Assembly: GCF_000152945.2 (NCBI RefSeq)
Contig: NC_020830.1
Location: 1,240,001-1,304,000 of the forward strand
Reading direction: 5' to 3'
DNA length: 64,000 nucleotides
DNA from: Polaribacter sp. MED152
Lineage (GTDB): Bacteria; Bacteroidota; Bacteroidia; Flavobacteriales; Flavobacteriaceae
Translations under genes and position numbers: made by a program
Notes under the pieces: model-generated
Told to the model about the DNA's origin: nothing
What the model saw: only the letters and a program-made list of their open reading frames with translations
The model's database searches: none
Shown: piece by piece, positions 1 through 9,833 of the stretch
Layout: every line of letters begins with the position of its first letter
Position numbering within the stretch: the first letter of the stretch is position 1

Positions 1-997
1 CTTTCTTTACTTCTTGATTTTCTATTTGCCCTTTTAAAACCAAATCTAATAAAGTAGGTACAGTAGCTACAGAGCTATTACCCAATTTATGAATACTCAT
101 AGGCATTACACCTTCTGGAATTGGTGTTTTAAACAGTCTGTAAAAACGTTTAATAATGGCTTCATCCATTTTTTCATTGGCCTGATGAATGAATACTTTC
201 TTAACATCATCAATTTGTAAACCACTTTTATCTAAGGCCAATTTCATTGCTTTTGGTACATGCGTAATTGCAAATTCATAAATTTTACGACCATGCATTT
301 TTATATAACGTACATCCCTATCATTCTGTGGATTGTAAGAACCTCCAAAAAATAAGTAATTTGCCTCTTCTTTTGCAAAAGTTTGTGAAGCATGACTTAA
401 AATTCCTGAATCTTTCTCTGTAGTTTGTTCCACAATACAGGCACCTGCTCCATCACTATAAATCATAGAATCTCTATCATGTTTGTCTACAACTCTAGAT
501 AATGTTTCTGCACCTATAACTAAACATTTTTTAGCAATACCTGCTTTTATAAACGCTTGAGCCTGAATTACACCTTCTATCCAACCAGGGCAACCAAAAA
601 GCACATCATATGCTACACAATTAGGATTGGCAATTTGCAATTTTGCTTTCACTCTGGTAGCTAAACTTGGTAGTGTATCACCTTGAATAGCTCCTGGTTT
701 TACATCACCAAAATTATGAGCAAAAATGATATAATCTAATTCCTCTGGATTTACTTTTGCATCTGCTATTGCTTTCTCTGCAGCAAAAAATGCCAAATCT
801 GAAGTGTTGTAAGTTTGCTTTGCATACCTTCTTTCTTCAATACCTGTAATTCCTTTAAATTTCTCAATGATCACAGTATTGGTAGCCTCAAATTTTGAAC
901 CATCATTATTCAAAAAATCAAAATCTAAAAAGTCGTTATTTGCCTTTTTTAATGAAGGAATAAAAGTACCTGTTCCAGTAATTTTTGATGAAATCAT
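1..997 (-). CDS. 3-oxoacyl-ACP synthase III family protein (FabH-like), 3' end cut by the window
   Basis: The reading frame starts with ATG at 997 and is open to the window edge, giving 332 residues; FabH-type proteins are about 330-355 residues long, so only a short C-terminal piece is missing. It is a thiolase-fold condensing enzyme: the nucleophile Cys136 lies in LFGCPGW, the His in FIHQAN is about residue 271 and the Asn in KLGNSS about residue 307, which completes the Cys-His-Asn triad. FabH enzymes condense acyl-CoA with malonyl-ACP. The N-terminus differs from housekeeping FabH, and Flavobacteriaceae carry several paralogs, so a special role (secondary lipid or beta-ketoacid synthesis) is possible. 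A 20-bp palindrome lies 51 bases upstream of the start. Confidence 0.88.
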   Translation of the reverse strand, partial: MISSKITGTGTFIPSLKKANNDFLDFDFLNNDGSKFEATNTVIIEKFKGITGIEERRYAKQTYNTSDLAFFAAEKAIADAKVNPEELDYIIFAHNFGDVKPGAIQGDTLPSLATRVKAKLQIANPNCVAYDVLFGCPGWIEGVIQAQAFIKAGIAKKCLVIGAETLSRVVDKHDRDSMIYSDGAGACIVEQTTEKDSGILSHASQTFAKEEANYLFFGGSYNPQNDRDVRYIKMHGRKIYEFAITHVPKAMKLALDKSGLQIDDVKKVFIHQANEKMDEAIIKRFYRLFKTPIPEGVMPMSIHKLGNSSVATVPTLLDLVLKGQIENQEVKK

Positions 998-1047
998 TTT
1001 GTTTTTATTTTTCTAGGTCGAATTTACAACAATGAACCTACAATTAT

Positions 1048-1067
1048 TTACTATGCATGCATAGTAA
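1048..1067. promoter_or_regulatory. 20-bp perfect palindrome, candidate operator
   Basis: TTACTATGCATGCATAGTAA is an exact palindrome in the 124-base gap between the haemoglobin stop and the FabH-like start. Its size and symmetry suit a dimeric winged-helix regulator such as a MarR-family protein (inference). No regulator gene is visible next to it; one could lie beyond the left edge of the window. Confidence 0.5.
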
Positions 1068-1121
1068 TGGAAAAGTCAAAAAAGGCTTTTAAAAAAATAG
1101 TATTTATAAAAAATAGCCTAA

Positions 1122-1502
1122 TTATTTAAACATATTCATCTTAAGCTTCATCACTGTTGCAATTGAGCTTGCCCTATTTTTCATTAGCCTAGCTTTAGCA
1201 CCATTAAAATTGGCATCAATTACCTCAAAAAAATACGATATCCAAATGTCAAAATGCGCCTTTTTAAATGCCATTTTTGCATTCAATTTAAGATGTTTTT
1301 GCATCACATTTTCTTGATAACTTAACGAATCAAAAAGAATATCATTCCAAAATTTAGTGATAGATTCAAGATGGACATCCAATTGATTTTCAGTTACAAT
1401 TTCCTTGAAAAATGGACTCATAGATGCATCACTCAACAATTTCTTATAAAAGGAGGTTATGATGAAATGAATATCCGCTTTTGATGATATATCAGGCTTC
1501 AT
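1122..1502 (-). CDS. group III truncated haemoglobin
   Basis: This 126-residue protein has the short two-on-two globin pattern of group III truncated haemoglobins: an N-terminal helix with FYKKLLSDASMSPFF, a central FWNDILF segment, a KHLKL stretch, then HFDIWISYFFEVID and a C-terminal helix with KNRASSIATVMK. The family binds haem and is linked to oxygen, NO or sulfide chemistry in the cytoplasm. Its ATG overlaps the stop codon of the cytidine deaminase gene by one base (TAATG), so the two are probably translationally coupled. I did not assign the proximal and distal haem ligands with certainty. Confidence 0.85.
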   Translation of the reverse strand: MKPDISSKADIHFIITSFYKKLLSDASMSPFFKEIVTENQLDVHLESITKFWNDILFDSLSYQENVMQKHLKLNAKMAFKKAHFDIWISYFFEVIDANFNGAKARLMKNRASSIATVMKLKMNMFK

Positions 1503-1984
1503 TATAAGTAAGAACTGTCAAAAGAAAACGGAAGTAAAGAAGCAAGAGAATTGGTTTTAATTACTTCACCTATTTCTCCCATAAACAGAATTGAAAAGGA
1601 TTGTTTTTGTTTCATTTCATATTCAGATAATGATTGTCTGCAAGCACCACAAGGACCTACAGGTTTATCTACTTTAGAAATAGCGGAACTAGCAGAAATA
1701 GCCAACTTTAATACTTTCATTTCTGGATATTCAGATCCAGCTCTCCAAATAGCCACTCTTTCTGCACACATACCTGAAGGATAAGCTGCATTTTCTTGGT
1801 TATTTCCCAAAACAACAACTCCATTATCTAACAACAAGGCTGCACCAACACTAAATTTAGAATAAGGAGCATAGGCTTTTTTTCTTGCCTCAATTGCTTT
1901 ATCCATAAGCTGTTTGTCTTCCTTGTCTAACTCAGAAATGTCATTATATACTATTGCAGAAGATTTTATTTCGATATTTTTCAT
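1502..1984 (-). CDS. cdd: cytidine deaminase
   Basis: This zinc enzyme deaminates cytidine and deoxycytidine to uridine and deoxyuridine in pyrimidine salvage. The zinc site is intact: Cys73-Ala-Glu75 in MCAERVA, with Glu75 as the proton shuttle, and Cys112 and Cys115 in PCGACRQ. I start the gene at the ATG at 1984 (160 residues); the longer frame to 1999 begins with TTG and runs into the hairpin upstream. It lies downstream of porV, separated by a terminator-like hairpin, and is coupled to the haemoglobin gene that follows. Confidence 0.95.
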   Translation of the reverse strand: MKNIEIKSSAIVYNDISELDKEDKQLMDKAIEARKKAYAPYSKFSVGAALLLDNGVVVLGNNQENAAYPSGMCAERVAIWRAGSEYPEMKVLKLAISASSAISKVDKPVGPCGACRQSLSEYEMKQKQSFSILFMGEIGEVIKTNSLASLLPFSFDSSYL

Positions 1985-2001
1985 ATGTGTAAAAGTCAAA
2001 A

Positions 2002-2025
2002 AAAGCAGCCTGATTAGACTGCTTT
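2002..2025 (-). terminator. Rho-independent terminator after porV
   Basis: AAAGCAG and CTGCTTT form a 7-bp stem with a 10-base loop. On the minus strand the stem is followed by a run of seven T. It sits between porV and cdd and ends only about 17 bases before the cdd start, so it may end or attenuate porUV transcription. Confidence 0.65.
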
Positions 2026-2059
2026 ATTATTTTTTAAATCTACTAAAAAAAACTGAATT

Positions 2060-3187
2060 CTAGTAGTTGTCGTAAATTTCTCCTAAATCGAAAGATAAAG
2101 TAAAGCGTAATGAGTTTTCTAATGGATTATTCACATCAGAAGAATTTATCAAATAGGATAAATCTACGTTTAAAGCATTGGTTTTAAAGCCAGCACCTAA
2201 AGTAAAATATTGTCTGTTTCCTTTATCTTGACTTTCATGAAAGTAACCAGCTCTTAAGGCAAATGCATTGTTGTATAAATATTCTGCACCTAGTGCATAA
2301 GTAATTTCACTTAATTCTTCACTAAAGCCTCCTGGAGCATCTCCAAAAGAACCAAAAATACCCTGAATCCAACCTTTTTCTTCATCAGAACCATCAGGTT
2401 GTGGAGTTGGTACTAATAGTTTGGTAAACTCTACATTGGTAGAAATGATATTATAATCGTCTAAAATAAAATCAAAACCACCCCCTACTTTTAAATTTGT
2501 AGGTATAAAATCTTCTTCACCAGGTGTATAAGAAACTTTAGGACCGATGTTTGCAATGTTAAATCCTAAACGATATCTACCATTAAAATTCCCATAGTTT
2601 TCTTCATAAGATTGATAGTAACCAGAAACATCTACTGCAAATGAATTTACGGGTTGTAAAGTATTACCAGCTGTACCATTAAAAGCGAGGTTAGATCTTA
2701 TATATTTTAAACCAACTCCCATAGAGAATGTTTCACTTAACTTTAAAGCATAAGATCCTGAGAATACAAATTCATTAGGATTTATGGTTCCATTTGGGTT
2801 ACCTTGATTATCTGTCAAATCAATTTGGCCAAGACTAAAATATCTAAATTCTGCACCCCAAGCTGCATTTTCACTAAACCTATTGATGTAAGAAGCTGCA
2901 CCTACAAAAATATCATCAGTTAAATTACGTAACCAAGGTGAGTAGGATAAGCCTGTTTTTATTTGTCTGTCTCCAAAAGCAGTTTTTGCAGGGTTATGAA
3001 ATAATGACCAAGCATCTGCAGAAGTGGCAACACCCATATCTCCCATACCTCCTGCTCTTGCATCTGGCACAATTAATAAAAACGGAGTTGCAGTTGTAAT
3101 ACCACCTGTTTGTTGTGTGTTGGTTTGTGCACCCACTTTAACCCCTACTAAAGCACAAAGTGCAATACAAATACTTAATTTTTTCAT
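2060..3187 (-). CDS. porV: type IX secretion outer-membrane protein PorV (LptO)
   Basis: The 375-residue protein has an N-terminal signal peptide ending near VGAQT and a beta-barrel of the FadL-like type. The family-typical start of the mature protein is present: FLLIVPDARAGGMGDMGVA followed by the WSLFHNPAK segment. PorV is an outer-membrane component of the Bacteroidota type IX secretion system; it is known to shuttle secreted cargo from the translocon to the PorU sortase. Here it follows porU with a 37-base gap, the usual T9SS gene pair, so the two are probably one transcript. A terminator-like hairpin follows the stop. Confidence 0.95.
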   Translation of the reverse strand: MKKLSICIALCALVGVKVGAQTNTQQTGGITTATPFLLIVPDARAGGMGDMGVATSADAWSLFHNPAKTAFGDRQIKTGLSYSPWLRNLTDDIFVGAASYINRFSENAAWGAEFRYFSLGQIDLTDNQGNPNGTINPNEFVFSGSYALKLSETFSMGVGLKYIRSNLAFNGTAGNTLQPVNSFAVDVSGYYQSYEENYGNFNGRYRLGFNIANIGPKVSYTPGEEDFIPTNLKVGGGFDFILDDYNIISTNVEFTKLLVPTPQPDGSDEEKGWIQGIFGSFGDAPGGFSEELSEITYALGAEYLYNNAFALRAGYFHESQDKGNRQYFTLGAGFKTNALNVDLSYLINSSDVNNPLENSLRFTLSFDLGEIYDNY

Positions 3188-3224
3188 TTTCTTCTTTTGA
3201 CGATTGATTACAAATATCTAATTT

Positions 3225-6200
3225 TTATTGAAGTATTACTAATTTTTCATATTTCTCTGACACCAAATTACTTGCTGTAGCTTTTACAGTAAGTTTATAA
3301 ACGTACACACCTTTACCTATTTTGTTTCCAAAATCATCCAAGCCATTCCAAGTAATATTTCTAGATAAATTACCTGTTGTTTGTACATTTCTGTTGATGG
3401 TTTTCACCAATTTTCCAGAAACCGTAAATATCTGAACTTGAACTTCTAAAGGCTCATTAGGTTTGTTATGATTGAACCAGAACTCTGTGTAATTTACAAA
3501 AGGATTTGGATAGTTTAAAACATTTTCTAAATTTAATATGGCATCACTAACAACCACAAAGTTTAACGTGGTTTCAGAAGAGTTATTGTATGTATCCCAA
3601 GCTTTAATTTTTAACGTATGAGGGCCAGTTTCTAAATCTCTCAAAGTATAATTTACCTTTCCTGTTGTAAAATCATTCAGTTCTGTTTGATAAAAATCAT
3701 TTAGAATTATTGGGTTAGCAGTATCACCATCTAAAATGGCAACAATATCATGATCTACTGCTGTAATTGAAGTATTGATACCATTAGCATCAGACAAAAC
3801 CGCAATTAAATTGGGTGATGCATTTGTGTTACCACCATCAATAAAAGACTCATCGTTCATAAATAAAGAAATCTCTGGCCCAATTGTATCTTCAGGGGCA
3901 TTCTCATTTATGCCACCAACAGTAACATCAAAATTGGCTCCTGCTTTTTCTACTTCTCCATCTTCAGCATAAAAACTCAACTTACTTTTACCATAAGCAA
4001 TTTTAATATCTTTTGGCACTACAAAATCGAAGCTAAATACACCATTTTCTACAGTTGCTTTTCCTCTAAATAGCTTACTGTCTTGTGTATCAAAAACCAT
4101 TGTTACTCCAAAACCATCATTATCTAAGGTGTTTTTTTCAATTACCTTATCAAAAACAGTCGTAGATAATGTTCCATTATAATTGGTTAAAACCGAATTC
4201 GTATCGTCTGTAACCACACCTTCAAACTTAATTTTTGACAATGCTTTAATAGTGTCTAAAGATTGGGTAATTGGCACATCGTTCATTTTAGTAATTCTTA
4301 CATTAGGCTTAGGGATTGCCAATTTCATGGCAGGATCTCCAAAAGAATAAATAAAGAATTTTTGTGTACTATTAAATTGATTTTTGGTTGTTGCTAAGGC
4401 TTCTGCAATTGAGTAATCTTCTCCGTTAAAAGAGAGTAAAACACGAATTAACTGCTCATTAAATCGCTGACCAGTAGAAATAAAAACCTCCCTAGTAGTT
4501 GTAATCATACTTGCAGCACCACCATCCGATTTTTTAAAAGTAATTTCACCTGCTGTAATTCTATTTGGATTGTCAAATCTTGAAAAGTCGCAAGTAACTG
4601 TAATTAATAAAGGAAGTGTATTTAAATTGTTAAAAGATTGAATTTGAGAAACATCTAAAATACGCTCTGAAGCAAAACCATCTTCTCCTCCATGACCAAA
4701 ATAATCGAAAACTAATGTTCCTTTTTCAATGGCATTGGTTATGGCTTCATTCACTTCTGGATAACGTTCACCTCCTGAAGAGTTTTCTTGGACAAAAGCA
4801 TCTGCATAAATTTTATTGACATTAAATACAGGCTTGTTATCCTTAATTTCATCAGCAATAGACTCAACACCTTGCTCAATAACTTCCTCTCCAACTACAT
4901 CAATATCATCTGCCAATAACGTAATTGTATTTCGCCAATCACCAATGGCATCTTTACTGTAATAAGACAAAATTTTATCTACCACAACAGATGCCTCTGC
5001 AATTGTAGAAACAGGAATTCTACTGGATGCCACATCCACAGTATGTGAAGTAGACATTGTACCTTCATTGTCATCTAACATCACAAAGAAATCATCAGTA
5101 ACATAAGAACTCGCCAAATTAAAACTTATGGTTGATAATTTAACTGGTACAATATTATTGTTCGCTGCAATTCGATCTTTATAATCGTAAGACGAATCAC
5201 CAAAAAAACAAACGTATTTTAGTTGAGTTGAGGGTGATGAATTTGTGGTGTATAAATGCTTGATGAAATCTCTAATTCCTGTAATGTCTTTAGAACCCGA
5301 TGAAAATTCATTGTAAATTTCATCTAACAACACCACTTTACCAACCAAATTAGAATTTGTTTGATGATAGTCTACCAATCTTTGTGCTTCATTTGCCAAA
5401 TCTGAATTGGTAATTACCAAATAGTTGATGTCTTTTAAACCATGTAAATCTTGATTGGTTACTCTAGCATTTTCTACTGTTTCAGGGGTGTAAAAGTCAT
5501 TAGCATCCAAAACAACATATTCTTTCAATTCACCTGCATTTGCATTAAAAGTAAAATTGTTTCCTGATGAAGTATTCTGAATCCTTTTTGGAGTAATAGA
5601 ATTGGAAACATCCCAAACTTGAAAAGCATTCGCTCCATTTGTAATTTCATAAGATATAGTTCCTGAAGCAGTTGCCTGGTCAAAATTTCGAAACGAGAAC
5701 TGAAAGTCAGAATAGCTTAAATTTTTGGTTCCTAGTACTTCTATATAATCTAAAAATGCATTTGCTGACGGATTTCCATTACTGTTATAGGTAATTGAAA
5801 CCGTAATATTTTCGGAAGTATTGTTCAATGATGCACTTCTTTCTAAGGCAAATGCTTTGGTTAATGAAGAAGGATTTGTAGCTGGGTAATTTATGCTATA
5901 TGCATCTTGCCCATTTACAACAACATCCATGGTAGAAGCCACTACCGAATTTGATACTCCTCTAGTTCTTACTGTAATGTTTTCTCCAGAAACTGCATTG
6001 GTAAAAGGAATTGTAAATGATTGGGTATTCTCAATATTAAAATCTTCGTTAAAAAACCATTGCGTACCTACTGCCAAAATACTTCGTTCTTCTCTTTCAA
6101 AAAAAGTATAATCGTCAAAAGTGGTAAAAGCATTGGTAGCCACTGATGAAATTGGAGTTTCTGCCTGAATTCTTTTTCCATCAGTTTCATTAACGGTTAT

Positions 6201-6623
6201 AAAATAGTATGCTTTATCAGAATAGATATTCTGTCTATGTCTTGCTGTTTCATTGGCAAGATCCACTTCCCAATCATGAGGGCCTTTTGCATAAAATAGA
6301 ATAAAATCATTAGTATCAAAAGAACCATCCTGTTCACCATCTATATAAATAGCATTTTCTTGCAGATCATCGTATCTAAAATCACTATTCAAAACAGGCA
6401 ATAATTGGCCTCCATTACCATAAATATGAATTTTCTTCGGATCTAAATTATTGGTAGAAATCCCTATCTGCTGCAATAAATTTCTATCAATCTTAAAAAC
6501 ACCAGTAGTATCCACAGAAAATTTATACCAATCTCCACTAGCTAGTACAGAACTACTAACTTGAGCTATTGATTTTTGCATTAAAAACATGCAACTTAAT
6601 AATAGGAATCCTTTTTTAATCAT
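3225..6623 (-). CDS. porU: type IX secretion sortase PorU (gingipain-family C25 peptidase)
   Basis: This 1132-residue protein starts with a signal peptide (about 20 residues, ending SIAQ). The central C25 cysteine-peptidase domain shows the catalytic His in DYFGHGGEDG (His644) and Cys in TVTCDFSRF (Cys678). The C-terminus carries a beta-sandwich/FlgD-like domain with the NYPNPF motif. PorU removes the C-terminal signal of T9SS cargo and attaches the cargo to anionic lipopolysaccharide at the cell surface. It is the first gene of the porU-porV unit, with a promoter candidate upstream, and is divergent from gldJ. Confidence 0.95.
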   Translation of the reverse strand: MIKKGFLLLSCMFLMQKSIAQVSSSVLASGDWYKFSVDTTGVFKIDRNLLQQIGISTNNLDPKKIHIYGNGGQLLPVLNSDFRYDDLQENAIYIDGEQDGSFDTNDFILFYAKGPHDWEVDLANETARHRQNIYSDKAYYFITVNETDGKRIQAETPISSVATNAFTTFDDYTFFEREERSILAVGTQWFFNEDFNIENTQSFTIPFTNAVSGENITVRTRGVSNSVVASTMDVVVNGQDAYSINYPATNPSSLTKAFALERSASLNNTSENITVSITYNSNGNPSANAFLDYIEVLGTKNLSYSDFQFSFRNFDQATASGTISYEITNGANAFQVWDVSNSITPKRIQNTSSGNNFTFNANAGELKEYVVLDANDFYTPETVENARVTNQDLHGLKDINYLVITNSDLANEAQRLVDYHQTNSNLVGKVVLLDEIYNEFSSGSKDITGIRDFIKHLYTTNSSPSTQLKYVCFFGDSSYDYKDRIAANNNIVPVKLSTISFNLASSYVTDDFFVMLDDNEGTMSTSHTVDVASSRIPVSTIAEASVVVDKILSYYSKDAIGDWRNTITLLADDIDVVGEEVIEQGVESIADEIKDNKPVFNVNKIYADAFVQENSSGGERYPEVNEAITNAIEKGTLVFDYFGHGGEDGFASERILDVSQIQSFNNLNTLPLLITVTCDFSRFDNPNRITAGEITFKKSDGGAASMITTTREVFISTGQRFNEQLIRVLLSFNGEDYSIAEALATTKNQFNSTQKFFIYSFGDPAMKLAIPKPNVRITKMNDVPITQSLDTIKALSKIKFEGVVTDDTNSVLTNYNGTLSTTVFDKVIEKNTLDNDGFGVTMVFDTQDSKLFRGKATVENGVFSFDFVVPKDIKIAYGKSKLSFYAEDGEVEKAGANFDVTVGGINENAPEDTIGPEISLFMNDESFIDGGNTNASPNLIAVLSDANGINTSITAVDHDIVAILDGDTANPIILNDFYQTELNDFTTGKVNYTLRDLETGPHTLKIKAWDTYNNSSETTLNFVVVSDAILNLENVLNYPNPFVNYTEFWFNHNKPNEPLEVQVQIFTVSGKLVKTINRNVQTTGNLSRNITWNGLDDFGNKIGKGVYVYKLTVKATASNLVSEKYEKLVILQ

Positions 6624-6671
6624 TCTAGATTTAAAAATAACGCAATTATATCTTAGTTATTTTAATAGTAA

Positions 6672-6704
6672 CAAAGATAAATTATACTAAAGTAAAAATG
6701 CAAT
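6672..6704 (-). promoter_or_regulatory. promoter candidate for porU-porV
   Basis: On the minus strand TATCTTTG (6672-6679) matches the Bacteroidota -7 box TAnnTTTG, and ATTG with TTG at 6701-6703 lies 21 bases upstream as the -33 element. It is about 50 bases from the porU ATG. Confidence 0.5.
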
Positions 6705-6746
6705 CGTTTATAAGATTATATGCAGAAAATGCATGCGTTAAAAATG

Positions 6747-6754
6747 TATATTTG
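6747..6754 (+). promoter_or_regulatory. -7 box candidate for gldJ
   Basis: TATATTTG fits TAnnTTTG and lies 72 bases before the gldJ ATG. No clear TTG element sits 19-20 bases upstream, so the call is weak. Confidence 0.35.
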
Positions 6755-6825
6755 CTTGTATAAAAGTATTTTTTTATTGTAAATTGCATCATTATATTAA
6801 AACCCTATCAATTTTAAATTAGATA

Positions 6826-8508
6826 ATGAAAAACATATTTAAAATAACATTCATAGTTTTTGTCAGTTTACTTTTTGTGAATTGTAAAAGTTCTTCATCC
6901 AATAAATCTAGGTTAACAGGTTTATCTTTTAACGATCCTAAAAATGGTAATTATATTAGAGCCAATTCTTTTGATGGCCAAGAAACTCCATTAGGAATGG
7001 TTGGTGTAGAAGGTGGTTCTTTTACTATGGGACAAGTGCAAGATGATGTAATGTTTGACTGGAACACTACCCCAAATAAAATACACGTTCGTTCTTTTTA
7101 CATGGATGAAGCAGAGGTTACAAACTCTGAATATTTTTTATATGTACAATATATGAAAGATGTTTTTCCTCCTTCTGAAGCGAAATACAAAAACATTTAC
7201 AGCTCTATTTTACCAGACACTTTAGTTTGGAGAAAAAGTTTAGGAAATACAGATATCTTATCTGAAAACTATTTTCGTCATCCTGCTTATGCAGACTATC
7301 CTGTTGTGGGTGTTAGCTGGTTACAGGCTAACGAATATTGTAAATGGAGAACAAATGCAGTAAACTTAAAAACCTTAATTGACAAAGGGAACATTAAAAA
7401 TATTTTTGATATTGATACCATAAGTAACTTTTTTGATACGGATGTTTTCTTAGTTGATGATTCTAAGTTATTTGACGGTGACACCACTGTTTATAAAAGA
7501 GGTATTGGAAGAACTGTAAGAAAACGTGGAGAAGCAAGACCTGCAAAAGATGCTTTTCAAGGAAGAAAAATTACAAATGCAGATGGTGTTTTAACACAAC
7601 GTTTTCGTTTGCCTACAGAAGCTGAGTGGGAATTTGCAGCAAAAGCAAATGTAGAAAACAGAGAATACAATAACATTAGAGGTAGAAAAAAATATGCTTG
7701 GAATGGTAAATATACCAGAGCTAAAAATAAAAGAAACAGGGGTGATCAACTAGCCAACTTTAAACAAGGAAAAGGAGATTATAGTGGACCTTCTGGTTGG
7801 AGCTCTGATGGAGCAGATATACCAAATGAAATTAAATCTTATCCTCCAAACGGATTTGGTTTATATGACATGTCTGGTAATGTTGCAGAATGGGTTGCTG
7901 ATGTTTATAGACCTATTATAGACAATGAAGCAAACGACTTTAACTATTTTAGAGGTAATTTATTTACTAAAAAAATGATAGATAGTAAAGGGAATGTAGT
8001 TTTTGCAGGCGAACAAGGTGGAGCTGAAATAGAATATGACACCTTACCAAATGGTAAAGTAGTACCAAGATATTTACCTGGTTCTATTAAATATGTACCA
8101 ATTACCAAAAATGATGCTACTTTAAGAAGAAACTTCTCAAAAGCAGATAATGCCAATATTGGAGATGGAGATGCAAACTCAACCCGTTTTTACGAAGATG
8201 ATGAAGATGAAATTGCTAGAAGACCTAGTATGTATAACTCACCAAAATCGCCTACTGTTGAAATAGATCCTGTTACAGGAAGAGAAGTTTTAGTAAACGA
8301 TGATAAAAAGAGAACTACTTTAATTAGTGATAGAACTCGTGTTTACAAAGGTGGTTCATGGTCTGATAGAGAATACTGGTTAGATCCAGCACAAAGAAGA
8401 TATTTACCTGAATATATGGCTACAAACTATATTGGGTTTAGATGTGTTACAGATAAATTAGGACCACTTTCTAACGGAAAAAGAAAAGCAAGAAATCCTA
8501 GTAGATAA
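6826..8508 (+). CDS. gldJ: gliding motility lipoprotein GldJ
   Basis: The 560-residue protein has a lipoprotein signal with the acylated Cys at residue 20 (LFVNCKSSS). The rest is a formylglycine-generating-enzyme (FGE-sulfatase) fold: EGGSFTMGQ, MDEAEVTNSEY, RLPTEAEWEFAA, GLYDMSGNVAEWV and a C-terminal GGSWSDRE...GFRCV. In GldJ/GldK proteins this fold is structural rather than catalytic. GldJ is needed for gliding and stabilises the GldK-containing T9SS ring in Flavobacterium. It is monocistronic here, followed by a terminator, and divergent from the T9SS pair porU-porV. Confidence 0.95.
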   Translation: MKNIFKITFIVFVSLLFVNCKSSSSNKSRLTGLSFNDPKNGNYIRANSFDGQETPLGMVGVEGGSFTMGQVQDDVMFDWNTTPNKIHVRSFYMDEAEVTNSEYFLYVQYMKDVFPPSEAKYKNIYSSILPDTLVWRKSLGNTDILSENYFRHPAYADYPVVGVSWLQANEYCKWRTNAVNLKTLIDKGNIKNIFDIDTISNFFDTDVFLVDDSKLFDGDTTVYKRGIGRTVRKRGEARPAKDAFQGRKITNADGVLTQRFRLPTEAEWEFAAKANVENREYNNIRGRKKYAWNGKYTRAKNKRNRGDQLANFKQGKGDYSGPSGWSSDGADIPNEIKSYPPNGFGLYDMSGNVAEWVADVYRPIIDNEANDFNYFRGNLFTKKMIDSKGNVVFAGEQGGAEIEYDTLPNGKVVPRYLPGSIKYVPITKNDATLRRNFSKADNANIGDGDANSTRFYEDDEDEIARRPSMYNSPKSPTVEIDPVTGREVLVNDDKKRTTLISDRTRVYKGGSWSDREYWLDPAQRRYLPEYMATNYIGFRCVTDKLGPLSNGKRKARNPSR

Positions 8509-8530
8509 TTAATACAATATCAAAGAATTC

Positions 8531-8565
8531 AAACCTCATTGTTTTTAAATAATGAGGTTTTTTTT
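8531..8565 (+). terminator. Rho-independent terminator after gldJ
   Basis: AAACCTCATT and AATGAGGTTT form a perfect 10-bp stem with a 10-base loop, followed by eight T. It ends about 10 bases before the murF start. Confidence 0.85.
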
Positions 8566-8576
8566 ACCTTTATTTT

Positions 8577-9833
8577 ATGGAAATAGCACAGCTTTACAAC
8601 CTTTATACACAGCATTATTTAGTAAACACAGATACTAGAAACATTCGTAAAAACACAATTTTTTTCGCCTTGAAAGGTGATAATTTTAATGGAAATAGTT
8701 TTGCAGAAGAAGCACTAAAATTAGGAGCTAATTATGCAATTGTTGATGAAGAGGTTTATCAAACACAAGATGCCATTATATTAGTGCCAAATGTTTTAGA
8801 AACACTACAGCAATTGGCCAATTATCATCGAAAACAACTTAAAGCTACAATTATTGGTTTAACAGGTAGTAATGGTAAAACTACAACCAAAGAGTTGATA
8901 TTTGCTGTACTCTCTAAAAAATACAAAACCATAGCCACTAAAGGAAACCTTAACAATCATATAGGAGTACCTTTAACCCTACTTTCAATGCCTATAGATA
9001 CTGAAATGGGTATTGTAGAAATGGGTGCAAACCATCAAAAAGAAATCGAATTTCTTAGCAGTATTTGTGAACCAGATTTCGGTTACATCACTAATTTTGG
9101 AAAAGCACACTTAGAAGGTTTTGGCGGAGTTGAAGGTGTCATTAAAGGGAAAAGTGAGTTGTACCACTTTTTAGAGCAGAATAATAAAATTGCGTTTATA
9201 AATCCTGATGATAAAATTCAGGTTGATAAAACTAAAAATATCACAACAATTCCTTTTCTACCTAGTATAGCCTTAAAAGAAGCAAATCCTTTTGTGCAGT
9301 TATCCTATGATAATCTGGTTATAAATAGTAATTTAATTGGGACCTACAATTACACGAATATTGCAATTGCAATTACTATAGGAAATTATTTTAAAGTTAA
9401 GGATGATGTTATTAAAGAAGCTATAGAAGGTTATGAATCTACTAACAATCGATCTCAAATCATCAATCAAAACTCTAATGTAATTATTCTAGACGCTTAC
9501 AATGCAAATCCATCAAGTATGAAAGTTGCCTTAGAGAATTTTCACGCTTTAAAGGCAGATCACAAAATTGTTATTTTAGGTGATATGTTTGAGCTCGGTG
9601 ATGCTCGCTTAGAAGAACATCAACAGATTGTGAATATGGCTACCCAAATGAACTTTAATGGCTATTATTTTGTTGGAGAACATTTTTATCAAACTAAAGA
9701 AAATGAAAATCTCTTTAAGACTTTTGATGACTTTAAGAATGACTTTGAAAATAATATACCTAGTAATTCCTCTATTCTAATTAAGGGTTCTAGAGGAATG
9801 CGCTTAGAACGTGTTGTAGAGTTACTTAAATAA
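8577..9833 (+). CDS. murF: UDP-N-acetylmuramoyl-tripeptide--D-alanyl-D-alanine ligase
   Basis: The 418-residue Mur ligase adds D-Ala-D-Ala to UDP-MurNAc-tripeptide in the cytoplasm, the last soluble step of peptidoglycan precursor synthesis. Its ATP-binding loop GLTGSNGKTTTKE spans about residues 94-106, followed by NLNNHIGVPLTLL, VEMGANHQKEI and the C-terminal LDAYNANPSSM and LGDMFELG motifs that are typical of MurF. It stands alone here, away from a dcw cluster. Its last 8 bases overlap the converging kinase-like gene. Confidence 0.95.
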   Translation: MEIAQLYNLYTQHYLVNTDTRNIRKNTIFFALKGDNFNGNSFAEEALKLGANYAIVDEEVYQTQDAIILVPNVLETLQQLANYHRKQLKATIIGLTGSNGKTTTKELIFAVLSKKYKTIATKGNLNNHIGVPLTLLSMPIDTEMGIVEMGANHQKEIEFLSSICEPDFGYITNFGKAHLEGFGGVEGVIKGKSELYHFLEQNNKIAFINPDDKIQVDKTKNITTIPFLPSIALKEANPFVQLSYDNLVINSNLIGTYNYTNIAIAITIGNYFKVKDDVIKEAIEGYESTNNRSQIINQNSNVIILDAYNANPSSMKVALENFHALKADHKIVILGDMFELGDARLEEHQQIVNMATQMNFNGYYFVGEHFYQTKENENLFKTFDDFKNDFENNIPSNSSILIKGSRGMRLERVVELLK

